A DNA stretch of 64,000 bases from Ignavibacteria bacterium (lineage in GTDB: Bacteria > Bacteroidota > Ignavibacteria > Tepidaquicellales > OLB5): NCBI GenBank assembly GCA_019912545.1, contig JAIOIK010000128.1:1-64000 (forward strand), written 5' to 3'. Of the stretch, positions 9,738 through 19,583 are shown in pieces. Position 1 is the stretch's first letter; the number at the start of each line of letters is the position of its first letter. The notes under the pieces are model-generated. The model was given only the letters and a program-made list of their open reading frames with translations. It was not told where the DNA came from and did not search any database. The position numbers and the translations under genes are program-made.

Positions 9738-11015
9738 CTATTTTACAAGGATCATTTTTTTTGACTCAGTAAGATCACCCGAGTTAAGCTGATAATAATA
9801 AATTCCGCTTGAATAATTTGATGCATTCCAGTCAACTTCATAAGTGCCGGGGGCAAGATTTTCGTTTACAAGAGTTGTAACTTCTTTGCCCAGGAGATCG
9901 TAAATTGTAAGTTTGGAACGGTCACGACCGTTCACTACAGGTATTTGAAAGCGAAATTTTGTAGAAGGGTTGAAAGGATTTGGGTAATTTTGCGAAAGTG
10001 AAAATTTCTCGGGAATTGTATTTGAAATTAACTGAATACCCAATCCGCCAGTATATTTTGATATTCCGCCGTTGTCTCTTACAGCCCAAGTTCTTAATCC
10101 CCCGTAACCGTTAGTTGAAATGTGATTATAAGATCCAGAAGGCGCAGTGTACTGCTGTGTAAAATTACTTCCATTCGTTCCAGCATAAATAACATTTCCC
10201 TTTATGTACCAACAAATTGCAGTTGGGCCCCAGGAAACAGCTAAGCCTTTGATATCTCCACTTCCCGGAGTTGAAACCGGATTCCAATTTACACCCAAAT
10301 CAGTAGTTTTCGAAATATTCGTTCCGCCGGTAAGGCCATATCCAATATCTTCAACCAATAAAAAAGAAAAGCCTAATGAAATTGAATTGACTTCCGGAGT
10401 AGTAGATTGAGTGCTCCAGGTTGCACCTCCGGAATTTGAATAATATATTCGTGTATTATTTGTTCCAAACCAGAACTTTCCTTCAAGTGAATAAACCGAG
10501 TTATAGAACCCCGATTCATTTCCTGCCTGAACAAGATACAAACCAGTTGAATCCCAAGTAGTTCCATAATTTTCTGATTTATAAATAGTCCACCTCCCGC
10601 CAGCCGGAGAGCCTATAAACAAAACCGGGATGATATTGCCAAACCCGTAGACATTAATACCGGACTGGTTAAAAGTATTTTGCCATGATGCTCCGTTGTT
10701 AGAACTCATATAGATTACTGCCGAGCCACCTGCATTAATTCCTGATACCAGTACTCTGTTGGGGAGCATACTAAAAATGGCTTTCAAATTTGTGTTTGCC
10801 GGAATTCCAGAAGAAACATTTATCCAGTTAGTTCCTCCATTTGAAGTCCTAAGCACTGTCCCATTATCACCGCAAATCCAACCAAGATCTTCATTTGAAG
10901 AAGGCGAATGAACAGAATTTAATGAAACCGATACACCTGAGGTCTGTTCGATCCATTGAGAAAAAAGGGAAGTAACCTGAAATAAAATCACCAATAAAAG
11001 AATTGAGTTTTTCAT
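9738..11015 (-). CDS. YCF48/BNR-like propeller protein with T9SS type A sorting domain
   Basis: Repeated GTVLRTSNGGTNW-type motifs; C-terminal SLSQNYPNPFNPSTKF...SSGIYYYQLNSGDLTESKKMILVK. Confidence 0.85.
   Translation of the reverse strand: MKNSILLLVILFQVTSLFSQWIEQTSGVSVSLNSVHSPSSNEDLGWICGDNGTVLRTSNGGTNWINVSSGIPANTNLKAIFSMLPNRVLVSGINAGGSAVIYMSSNNGASWQNTFNQSGINVYGFGNIIPVLFIGSPAGGRWTIYKSENYGTTWDSTGLYLVQAGNESGFYNSVYSLEGKFWFGTNNTRIYYSNSGGATWSTQSTTPEVNSISLGFSFLLVEDIGYGLTGGTNISKTTDLGVNWNPVSTPGSGDIKGLAVSWGPTAICWYIKGNVIYAGTNGSNFTQQYTAPSGSYNHISTNGYGGLRTWAVRDNGGISKYTGGLGIQLISNTIPEKFSLSQNYPNPFNPSTKFRFQIPVVNGRDRSKLTIYDLLGKEVTTLVNENLAPGTYEVDWNASNYSSGIYYYQLNSGDLTESKKMILVK
9915..9939 (-). repeat. REP copy inside T9SS C-terminal domain (TGTAGTGAACGGTCGTGACCGTTCC)
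   Basis: 24/25 match to the RAYT-adjacent REP at 54438-54462; reads NGRDRS in frame. Confidence 0.9.
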
Positions 11016-11044
11016 AAGTATTTAGATTTAATTAGAGAGCAAGA

Positions 11045-12280
11045 TTACTTAATTAAAATCATTTTTCTGCTTCTGTATCTATCACCGTAATTTAATACAT
11101 AATGATAAATTCCGGCAGGTAATTCGGCAGCGTCCCATTCCACTTCATAAGTGCCGGGCGCAAGATTTTCGTTTACAAGTGTTATAATTTCTCTGCCCAG
11201 GAGATCGTAAATTGTAAGTTTGGAACGGTCACGACCATTCCCAATAGGTAATTGAAAGCGAATTTTTGTAGAAGGGTTAAACGGATTTGGGTAGTTTTGG
11301 GATAATGAGAAGTTCTCAGGAACTTCATTACCTACATTATGTATTCCAAGCGGAAAAGCTCTGACCCAAACTCCTCCATTAGTTGCACCGCTTAAAGCTG
11401 CAAACATATAATTCCCGCTTTTGACGATCTGGTTTGCGCTGAATGTCAAGTTATCGTTTATGAAAGTTACACCGCCATTGGTAGAATAGAACACTCCCCC
11501 GTTACCTGAAATATAAATATGACCGGAAAGATCACCGTCAGCAATCCCCCTGCCAATATAGCCAGTGGCGGCAGTTGTCCAGTTCAAACCGCCATTAGTG
11601 GATTTATCGACAGGTCCACCGGCTGTAGTTGAAACTGTAAACAAATCGTTTGGTGATTTCTGCAGTATGCCATAGATATTCTTGCCGGGATTCAGATTTG
11701 CTGAAAATGTAGCTCCATAATCGGTTGACCTGTAGAATCCGTTAGGACCGGCTGCTGCAGTAGTAACTCCAACATATACAATAGCAGAATTGTATTTATC
11801 TACAACAATTGAGATCACCTGGGCAGATGCGAGTCCTGTAAACGTAAAAGTTGCACCCGTATCAATACTACGATAGAATCCTCCTCCATTTGTGCCTACA
11901 TAAATGCGCCCTTTTTTTCCGCAGGCAACTGCCTGTGGATTCTGGCTGCCGAATGATGAAACAGGCATTGTAGTAAAATTCGCTCCATTGTTCGTGGATT
12001 TCAGGAGTCCGGCAGAAAAATTAGCCGCAAAAATATTGTTCATCGAGTCAACTGCAATGCTGAAAATCGTTTGTGAATTGCCTGTCGTAAGTTCTGACCA
12101 GTTAAATCCGGTATTGGTGGTTTTATACAATTTTGAAGAAGAGCCAAGTGAGCCGGCGTATATATATCCGTTATGATCTTTTGCAACAGACCATATCGAA
12201 ATACCATCTAAGGTTTGATTCCATTGAGAGTTTGAAACTGAAGAAACAAACAAGAGCAGGAATATTGAAAACTTCTTCAT
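11045..12280 (-). CDS. BNR/sortilin-like propeller protein with T9SS type A sorting domain
   Basis: Repeated YRSTDYGATF-type motifs; C-terminal SLSQNYPNPFNPSTKIRFQLP...SRKMILIK. Confidence 0.85.
   Translation of the reverse strand: MKKFSIFLLLFVSSVSNSQWNQTLDGISIWSVAKDHNGYIYAGSLGSSSKLYKTTNTGFNWSELTTGNSQTIFSIAVDSMNNIFAANFSAGLLKSTNNGANFTTMPVSSFGSQNPQAVACGKKGRIYVGTNGGGFYRSIDTGATFTFTGLASAQVISIVVDKYNSAIVYVGVTTAAAGPNGFYRSTDYGATFSANLNPGKNIYGILQKSPNDLFTVSTTAGGPVDKSTNGGLNWTTAATGYIGRGIADGDLSGHIYISGNGGVFYSTNGGVTFINDNLTFSANQIVKSGNYMFAALSGATNGGVWVRAFPLGIHNVGNEVPENFSLSQNYPNPFNPSTKIRFQLPIGNGRDRSKLTIYDLLGREIITLVNENLAPGTYEVEWDAAELPAGIYHYVLNYGDRYRSRKMILIK
11222..11246 (-). repeat. Partly decayed REP copy inside T9SS C-terminal domain (TATTGGGAATGGTCGTGACCGTTCC)
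   Basis: Same palindrome family as 54333-54357; reads GNGRDRS in frame. Confidence 0.85.
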
Positions 12281-12310
12281 TATGCGGCCTCCCGAGATGT
12301 TTTTTAAAGA

Positions 12311-13039
12311 CTACTTTAATTTATTTTTAGCTTCGTCGTATTTTGCTTTCACAACCTGCTTCATGAAAGGAGACATTTCTATGAGTTTATCCCAATCATC
12401 AACTGCTTTCTGAAACTCACCTGATTCAAAATAACAGATCGCCCTGCCGCTATATGCAAATGCGTGTTTAGGATCCAGTTTTATGACCATGGAATAATCT
12501 TCAATTGCAAGCGGCATGTTATCATTCCTTCTGTAAAGCAGCGCTCTGCCGTTAAAGGCAAGTTTATTTACCGGATCGATCTGTAATGCTTTATTGAAGT
12601 TTTCAAGCGATTTTTCGGGCTGACTGGTTGCATCATACATTGTTCCAAGTCCTATAAATGCAAACGTGGAATTTGGATTAAGAGAAATGGCTTTTTCAAA
12701 ATCATCTTTTGCGGCGTCGTATTTACCGCCAGAAACTTCTGCATTTGCTCTTAAGACATAAAGAGAATCTACTTCAGGAGCAAGTTCAATAGCATTAGTA
12801 AAATCATTAATTGCTGATGTTTGATTTAAGCTGAACATGTAAACGGTTCCACGCCCAATATAAGCCTCTACGTACTTACTATCCGCATCGATGGCTTTTG
12901 TATAAAATTTCACTGCTTCTTCATTTTTGCCGATCTCAAACATATATTTCCCCTTTTCAAAGTACTCTTCAGCACTTTGTGCAAATTTGCTTTGGACAAC
13001 AGCGAAAATGAACAGGAAAACAAGTATTAATTTATTCAT
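12311..13039 (-). CDS. Exported TPR-repeat protein
   Basis: Signal peptide plus successive TPR motifs. Confidence 0.85.
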   Translation of the reverse strand: MNKLILVFLFIFAVVQSKFAQSAEEYFEKGKYMFEIGKNEEAVKFYTKAIDADSKYVEAYIGRGTVYMFSLNQTSAINDFTNAIELAPEVDSLYVLRANAEVSGGKYDAAKDDFEKAISLNPNSTFAFIGLGTMYDATSQPEKSLENFNKALQIDPVNKLAFNGRALLYRRNDNMPLAIEDYSMVIKLDPKHAFAYSGRAICYFESGEFQKAVDDWDKLIEMSPFMKQVVKAKYDEAKNKLK

Positions 13040-13237
13040 ATTTTTGATGAATTAGTTTAATGTGTATCCATTATACGGATAAAAATCTTCAAATGTTCAG
13101 TCTAAGATATCTAATTTGCATGGGCACAGATAACAAAAGCAGGAATTCCAACTATTTTATTCATAAAATATTCGTTCTAATTACCTGATTGTTTCTAATT
13201 TGCTCTATTTATTTGTAAAATTCAATATCATATTTCA

Positions 13238-13269
13238 TTTGCATAAATACTGTATATACCTTATTTTTG
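13238..13269 (+). promoter_or_regulatory. Bacteroidota-type promoter (TTTG-N20-TATTTTTG)
   Basis: TTTG at 13238-13241 and TAnnTTTG at 13262-13269, upstream of the 13305 CDS. Confidence 0.5.
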
Positions 13270-13304
13270 TTCATTAGTAAATTAAATTTCAAAGGAAAAA
13301 AGTA

Positions 13305-13832
13305 ATGGCAGATCTCAATTCACAATTAGACGCAGTAAAATCCAAGGAGAATTTCCTCGAAAAGATCACAAGGATCATACCCGGTTATGACGGTTATGTT
13401 AACAGGGATAATTCTAGAGAGCTGGATACAATATTAAGGAATACACTTGCTACCAGGCTTGATGCGAATCACATAAAGCTGAAAAATACTATTTTGAACC
13501 TGTCACAGCGCGGAAAACTATTTGAATCCGATGGCATTGATAAGCTTGATAAGAAGCTTCAACTGGCCGTTGGGAAATTCAAGGCTGCAGCCCGCGGTTA
13601 CAGCGGTGCGTTTGACGTTGTAAAAGTAAAAGAAGACAAGTTAAACCAGCTTTACCAGTTTGACGCAAGCATGCTTACTAATGTTGATAGCATTACGGCT
13701 GCTTGTTCAGAAATGGATACTAACAGTAAATCAAATGTTGACATAAAGCCATCTATGGAAAAAGTAAGCGCGGCATTAGATGAGATAGTCGGCATGTTTG
13801 ATCAGCGCGAGAGTATTTTGAATAACGTATAA
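13305..13832 (+). CDS. Conserved hypothetical cytoplasmic protein, mostly helical
   Basis: ATG with upstream AAAGGA; IIPGYDGYVNRDNSRELDTILRNTL; followed by a terminator. Confidence 0.75.
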   Translation: MADLNSQLDAVKSKENFLEKITRIIPGYDGYVNRDNSRELDTILRNTLATRLDANHIKLKNTILNLSQRGKLFESDGIDKLDKKLQLAVGKFKAAARGYSGAFDVVKVKEDKLNQLYQFDASMLTNVDSITAACSEMDTNSKSNVDIKPSMEKVSAALDEIVGMFDQRESILNNV

Positions 13833-13868
13833 AGAATTAGACAAAACTGCGGCTTTAAGTTTATTGGA

Positions 13869-13894
13869 GGCTGTCTTAAAAGGGCAGCCTTTTT
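13869..13894 (+). terminator. Rho-independent terminator
   Basis: GGCTGTCTTAAAAGGGCAGCCTTTTT. Confidence 0.8.
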
Positions 13895-14029
13895 GATAAA
13901 ATGGTGAATAAAATTGTAATAGTAGTATAATGAAAAATAGAAGAAGAATGATTATTTTTGTGAATGAAAAAACAATCAACTTCCAAACAAATATTTAAAC
14001 CGTATCAACAACATCAACAGTATCTACTA

Positions 14030-14039
14030 CCCCCCCCCC
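14030..14039. repeat. Homopolymeric C tract (10 C)
   Basis: ctactaCCCCCCCCCCtcattag, about 50 bp upstream of the TonB receptor start. Confidence 0.95.
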
Positions 14040-14088
14040 TCATTAGAAGAATTAAATGTTTGATTGAAAAAGAAATTAAAAAAATAAA

Positions 14089-16230
14089 ATGAAGATTAAG
14101 TATTTAATAATTTTGTTAATATTGATTTTTGAATATGGTCTGTACTCACAGGATGACCCTGTTGATACAACAGAATATCAGACTGATGAGATTATTATAA
14201 CAGGAACCAGAACTGAGCAGAAGATCATAGATATTCCTTATCCTGTAACACGTATTAACTCAACTAACTGGATAACCAGCCGAAAAATCGGAGTCCAGGA
14301 CGTTTTGTTGACAGTGCCCGGTTTATTTTTACAGCCAAGATATGGCAATCACGATACAAGGATTACCATTCGCGGATATGGAAGCCGTTCAAATACCGGC
14401 ATTCGCGGAGTTAAGATACTTCTTGACGGTATTCCGGAATCCGAGCCTGACGGGCAAACACGAATAGAAGCTATTGATTTCGACGCAATAGGAAGGATTG
14501 AAGTTGTAAGAGGATATTCATCGTCTTTGTATGCGAATGCACCCGGAGGTGTAATAAACTTCCTTACAGATAAATATTTCCCGGTATCATTTTTTCAGTT
14601 GAACAATGAATTCGGTTCTTACGGATTGAGGAAGAACGGATTCAAACTTGGAGTGAATGCGAAGAACAGCCGCTTTATGACAAGTTACAGCTACCAAAAC
14701 TATGATGGATACCGCCAGCACAGCCAGGAATATCAGCACAGGCTAAACACTTTGTTTGAAGCTGATATTAACCAGGAATCGAAATTATCTGTTTACGCTT
14801 ACTATGTAAAAGGGCTGATCAAATTACCCGGGTCTCTAACATTACAGCAGTATGTAGAAAATGATACAATGGCAAGACCGAACTCAATTACCAGAGACGA
14901 AAAGAGAATCTCTGAAAAAGGCAGGTTAGGCGTTAATTATGTTAGCAGTATTGAAAAGGGCCGCTTGAAACATACTTTTGAATTAACAGGCTACGGTACG
15001 ATAAAGATATTTGACAGGACCGCAAGAACATACAGGCTGTTTACAAGATACGGCATAGGGGGAACGCTGAGGTACGTAAACAAATATACATTTGGCTCAA
15101 AAATAAAATCCAAACAGCGAACAAATGAATTTACAATTGGTACAGACTTGTTCTACCAGGATGGCCCGATTAGAGAATATAATAATGTGGGCGGACAAAA
15201 GGGAGATGACCTTATAGGGATCTCGGACGAAACTTTGGCTAATGTAGGAGCGTATGCATTAAATCAATTTGATATAGTTCCGCAGAGGCTTACGCTTCTC
15301 TTAAGCGGAAGGTATGACAGGGTAGTTTTTGCCCCGAAGGATGAAATTGCCAGTTACAGGGACACGACACGGATATTTTCGGCATTTACACCCAAAGCAG
15401 CTCTGAATTTCAAGATTATGCCTCATATATCTTTGTACACATCATTTGGTTTGGGATTTGATTCCCCCGCCGGAAATGAAATGGATAATTTCATTTATAC
15501 AAGTGACTCCGGTTATCATGCATTGAATCCGGATCTGCTTGCTCAGAAATCCACTTCATTTGAGGTCGGCATAAAAGGCGAATCAAAAGGCATCAAAGGA
15601 AAATATTTCTTGAATACTTTCTTTGAAGTATCTTTTTACCATATTAAGATCGAAGATGCCATTGTACCTTTTGTTGTTGATGGTGATGCATATTTCAGAA
15701 ATGCTGCCGAGGTAAAAAGAACAGGTGTTGAAGTTGGATTCAATACTGAATTCTTTAAGGGATTCAGCCTGAAAAGTTCTTTTGCTTACCAGAATTTCAA
15801 GTACAGTAAATATGTGGCAGGAACAGTTGATGAAAACGGCGCTTTGGTAATACAGGATTTTACCAATAATCTTGAGCCTTCGAATCCGAAGATTTTCTTT
15901 TCCGGAGAGCTGATGTATCAGCACACATTCCGGAAGAAATATACATTTTATGTTAAATCCACAATGCAGCATGTTGGCGAGATGTTTGTAAATGACGCGA
16001 ATATGGATAGCCTTAAGACAGCATCTTACTCCTTAATCAACGCACAGGTTGGCATTGATCTTAATTTCGATAAATTCAGATTGATCGCTTACGGCGGCCT
16101 GAATAATATTGCGGACAAAAAATATGTTGCATATATAAACATCAATTCAGATTCCAACAGGGATTACTACGAAGCCGGGCCGAGAAGAAACTTCTTTGGA
16201 GGTTTGACGCTGGCGTACCTGTTTAAATGA
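14089..16230 (+). CDS. TonB-dependent receptor (FecA-like/siderophore type)
   Basis: EIIITGTRTEQKIIDIPYPVTRI, RITIRGYGSRSNTGIRGVKILLDGIPESEPDGQT, C-terminal barrel. Confidence 0.88.
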   Translation: MKIKYLIILLILIFEYGLYSQDDPVDTTEYQTDEIIITGTRTEQKIIDIPYPVTRINSTNWITSRKIGVQDVLLTVPGLFLQPRYGNHDTRITIRGYGSRSNTGIRGVKILLDGIPESEPDGQTRIEAIDFDAIGRIEVVRGYSSSLYANAPGGVINFLTDKYFPVSFFQLNNEFGSYGLRKNGFKLGVNAKNSRFMTSYSYQNYDGYRQHSQEYQHRLNTLFEADINQESKLSVYAYYVKGLIKLPGSLTLQQYVENDTMARPNSITRDEKRISEKGRLGVNYVSSIEKGRLKHTFELTGYGTIKIFDRTARTYRLFTRYGIGGTLRYVNKYTFGSKIKSKQRTNEFTIGTDLFYQDGPIREYNNVGGQKGDDLIGISDETLANVGAYALNQFDIVPQRLTLLLSGRYDRVVFAPKDEIASYRDTTRIFSAFTPKAALNFKIMPHISLYTSFGLGFDSPAGNEMDNFIYTSDSGYHALNPDLLAQKSTSFEVGIKGESKGIKGKYFLNTFFEVSFYHIKIEDAIVPFVVDGDAYFRNAAEVKRTGVEVGFNTEFFKGFSLKSSFAYQNFKYSKYVAGTVDENGALVIQDFTNNLEPSNPKIFFSGELMYQHTFRKKYTFYVKSTMQHVGEMFVNDANMDSLKTASYSLINAQVGIDLNFDKFRLIAYGGLNNIADKKYVAYININSDSNRDYYEAGPRRNFFGGLTLAYLFK

Positions 16231-16278
16231 ATTCGGTTTTTGAGAGAGATTTATATTGTATTGCTTCATTAATATTAT

Positions 16279-16324
16279 ATAGCTGTTAAGTTTTGAGAAT
16301 TTCATAAGCTTAACAGCTATTTTC
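16279..16324 (+). terminator. Terminator hairpin after TonB receptor
   Basis: 12-bp inverted repeat ATAGCTGTTAAG/CTTAACAGCTAT followed by TTT. Confidence 0.6.
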
Positions 16325-16455
16325 TGTTTATTTAAGTTTATTTGATAAAATCTGTGCATTATGACTTTTTATAAGTTTGGTTAATTCTTAAATTTGATTT
16401 ATTAATGCAGTCTATTAATAATTTTTCCATCAAATTTTTCAAGAGTAATTACAGA

Positions 16456-18051
16456 ATGAAACTTATCACTACTACATTTATACTGTTTTTGAATACTTTA
16501 CTGCTGAACAATTGCATTTTTTCTCAATACGCTAACTTCAGGTTGTTCCCTTCGGGGTTTAACCAAATAGAGCCTTCAATATCAATTCATCCTTCAAATC
16601 CACAGATATTGTTTGCAAGCGCATACACAATTTCAGGCGGCACACGAAGTGAAGGGATATATGTTACAACCAATGGCGGATTGAACTGGACCGGCACTGA
16701 TGTCTGCAATGGCACCCCTACCCAGAATCACGGAGGAGACCCCGGTCCGATAATTGATAAGAACGGAATATTTATTTTGACTCACCTTGGCGGCATTCAA
16801 ACCGGAATGTTCTCTAATTTTTCAACTGATAATGGTACTAACTGGTCGCCAAACAAACAAATACTTATCGGCGATGTTGATAAAGGTTCACCAGGAACAG
16901 ATGCTGTAAATTCAAGCGCATATTACGGGAGAACATATTTAGTGTGGACTTATTTTGTTCCACCATACAGGATAGTACTTTCATATACTACAAACAGCGG
17001 GGCCGATTGGTCTCCAATCATAAACGTTAATAACGGAACCGGCAGCAACCGCTCATACGGACCATCAGTAATCGTCAGCCCTAACGGAACTGTTTATTCC
17101 ACCTGGGCATCTACAATTCCCAGCTCCCCATTCACTGAAGTATTTATTGGTTTTTCAAAATCAACAAATGGCGGAGTTAACTGGACGGCTAATGAAACTG
17201 CAATCCCCTGCAACGGAATACGAACAACCGGGCTTGCACCATGGACAATTCGCGCAAACAGTTTTCCTACTATAGATGTTGACAGGACAGGCGGCCCCAG
17301 ACACGGATGGATCTATATTGCAGTTTGCGATAAAAATATCGCACCCGCAGGAAGTGACCCCGATATTGTTTTGCACCGCTCAACAGATGAGGGTAACTCG
17401 TGGTCAGCAGGTGTTCGCGTTAATAATGACCCCATTAACAATGGCAGGAACCAGTTCTTCCCGGCTTTGAGAGTTGATGAAAACGGCGGAGTAAATATCA
17501 TTTATTATGATAACAGGAATTCAATTGATTCCGTTGACGTTTACTTATCGCGCTCTGATAACGGAGGAGCTTCCTTTTCAGACTACAGGGTAACGGATAC
17601 ACGGTTCAAACCAATTTCGGTATCCGGAGCGGGCGGAGGCAATATGGGCGATAATCTTGGAATAACTTCAGGCAACGGCAATCTTTACCCGGTGTGGATG
17701 AGCAATGTTTCGGGAATATTTCAGACATGGTCGGCAATAATAGATTATACCACAATAAGTATTCAGCAAATTGGCAATGAACTGCCGAAGGAATATTTGC
17801 TTAAACAGAATTACCCGAATCCATTTAATCCGGAGACTAAAATAGAATTCAGCATTCCCCAAAGTGCTCATACAGTGATAAGAGTATTTGATATAACCGG
17901 TAAACTAATAAGCACTCTCTCAGAGCAGGATTTGCCGGCAGGTACATTTTCTGTTACATGGAATGCAGTAGATATGCCTTCAGGTGTTTATCTGTACATG
18001 CTTGAAAGCGGCTCATTCAGATCGTCTAAAAAAATGATCTTGCTTAAATAA
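16456..18051 (+). CDS. Sialidase/BNR-repeat secreted protein with T9SS type A sorting domain
   Basis: Asp-box-like repeats (STDEGNSWS, SDNGGASF); LLKQNYPNPFNPETKIEFSIP...SSKKMILLK. ORF track starts at 16405; ATG at 16456 gives a signal peptide. Confidence 0.82.
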   Translation: MKLITTTFILFLNTLLLNNCIFSQYANFRLFPSGFNQIEPSISIHPSNPQILFASAYTISGGTRSEGIYVTTNGGLNWTGTDVCNGTPTQNHGGDPGPIIDKNGIFILTHLGGIQTGMFSNFSTDNGTNWSPNKQILIGDVDKGSPGTDAVNSSAYYGRTYLVWTYFVPPYRIVLSYTTNSGADWSPIINVNNGTGSNRSYGPSVIVSPNGTVYSTWASTIPSSPFTEVFIGFSKSTNGGVNWTANETAIPCNGIRTTGLAPWTIRANSFPTIDVDRTGGPRHGWIYIAVCDKNIAPAGSDPDIVLHRSTDEGNSWSAGVRVNNDPINNGRNQFFPALRVDENGGVNIIYYDNRNSIDSVDVYLSRSDNGGASFSDYRVTDTRFKPISVSGAGGGNMGDNLGITSGNGNLYPVWMSNVSGIFQTWSAIIDYTTISIQQIGNELPKEYLLKQNYPNPFNPETKIEFSIPQSAHTVIRVFDITGKLISTLSEQDLPAGTFSVTWNAVDMPSGVYLYMLESGSFRSSKKMILLK

Positions 18052-18056
18052 AGATT

Positions 18057-19583
18057 TTACTTTACGGGTTCATTATATCCTTTTGCTTTAAGGATATTCT
18101 CATACTGCATAGCCCTGATACTATCACCTTTTGCTATGTATAGCCTCATCAAATATATCAAGGGCTGCACATCATTATTATTTATACTCGCTGCTTTCAA
18201 GAGAAGTATCTCAGAATCAGTTAGATTGTTTCTTTTGAAGTTGATTATACCGAGTATCAAATTGGCATCATAATCTCCATGCTCTTTACTCAATACTTTT
18301 TCATAATATATAGCTGCTTCATCAGGTCTGTTCAGCCTAGTCAGGCAAAATGCCGACTTTCTGTAATAATCGGTATTGGTGCTGTTGAGTTCAATTGCTT
18401 TATTGTAATATTCAAGCGCCGCTTCATAATTCCCGTTTTGGAGATAATATGATCCAAACCCGGATTGGGCAAGATCTAATGAAACAGAATTAATTGCCGC
18501 ACTCTGCCAGAAGAAAAAATTATCATTATAGCTTCTGGAATAATTTATGTTTGAATAACAGAAGAGTCCAATTATCACCAGATAAAACCCAATGAGATAC
18601 TTGTTAGTTAGTTCCAGTTTCTTGACGAAATCAGCCTGGGAGATGAAGATAAATATACCTATAGTAGGAAGATACAGCCTGCTTTCTATCATAATATCCC
18701 GAGAGTATTCCGGATTGATATTAATGAGGCCGGGCAGCAAAAAAATAATAAACCAAAACAGGCCAAGAAGCACAATTCTGTTATTCCTGCTTTCGGAATA
18801 CCAGAATAACACAGTCAATGCAATTATTGAAGATATGCCGTACAGGTATGTCGTATTTTCAATTACAGGCAGTACCGTTAAGTTTACCGGAACAGTGATC
18901 TTACCAATTGCTTGAATAAAGTAAGGCGTATTGCGGAAAAGATTAAAGGTTGTTTCATCAGTTATTACCTCTTGACGAAAGATAAGCCAAGTAAAAAACA
19001 GTATCAGCCAAATAGGGAATAGAATCATTATCTTACTTCTGAAGAATTTATTATGGAATAGAATCAAATAAACAGGAAATAAAGCTATCCCTGCCACAGC
19101 GGTTTCTTTAGAAAACAGTGCAGCCAGGAATCCAAGACCATGCAAAGCCAAAAATAATATACTGCCGGATTCAGCATATTTCATCAAAGCCAGGAAACTC
19201 AGCAAAACAAATAATGCCAGCAGAGAATCGTTCCTGCCCGGTAACCAAGAAACTGAATTTACCAAAACAGGATGAACAGCAAAAATTAACGAAAGCATCA
19301 AAGATTGGAAAGAAGTACTTTTAAGTCTGACCAGGATGAAAAAAAGCAGAATTACAGAGATTGAATGAATAAGGATATTAACAGCATAATGCTGATACAG
19401 TGAATCACCTGCCGCCACAGATGTTATTAATACTGTAGCATTTACAACTGGCCTGTAGAATATACCATCATTAAACAGGTAAGGAGAGTTAATGAAGCTA
19501 AAAGCATTTTGATGCTCCTGAATTACTTTGGCGGCATTACCAAGCAAAAGCCTGTCATCACAGCCGGTCAAATTGTTATTCAA
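18057..19583 (-). CDS. Polytopic membrane protein with C-terminal TPRs (TMTC/PMT-like, DUF1736-type)
   Basis: YRPVVNATVLIT, AVHPVLVNSVSWLPGRNDSLLALF, C-terminal TPRs. True N-terminus probably upstream of 19583. Confidence 0.75.
   Translation of the reverse strand: MNNNLTGCDDRLLLGNAAKVIQEHQNAFSFINSPYLFNDGIFYRPVVNATVLITSVAAGDSLYQHYAVNILIHSISVILLFFILVRLKSTSFQSLMLSLIFAVHPVLVNSVSWLPGRNDSLLALFVLLSFLALMKYAESGSILFLALHGLGFLAALFSKETAVAGIALFPVYLILFHNKFFRSKIMILFPIWLILFFTWLIFRQEVITDETTFNLFRNTPYFIQAIGKITVPVNLTVLPVIENTTYLYGISSIIALTVLFWYSESRNNRIVLLGLFWFIIFLLPGLININPEYSRDIMIESRLYLPTIGIFIFISQADFVKKLELTNKYLIGFYLVIIGLFCYSNINYSRSYNDNFFFWQSAAINSVSLDLAQSGFGSYYLQNGNYEAALEYYNKAIELNSTNTDYYRKSAFCLTRLNRPDEAAIYYEKVLSKEHGDYDANLILGIINFKRNNLTDSEILLLKAASINNNDVQPLIYLMRLYIAKGDSIRAMQYENILKAKGYNEPVK

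Noticed and set aside
13869-13894. Considered as another copy of the 41908 GGCTGTCT repeat
   Set aside because: Short stem followed by a T-run fits an ordinary terminator; similarity limited to about 10 nt.
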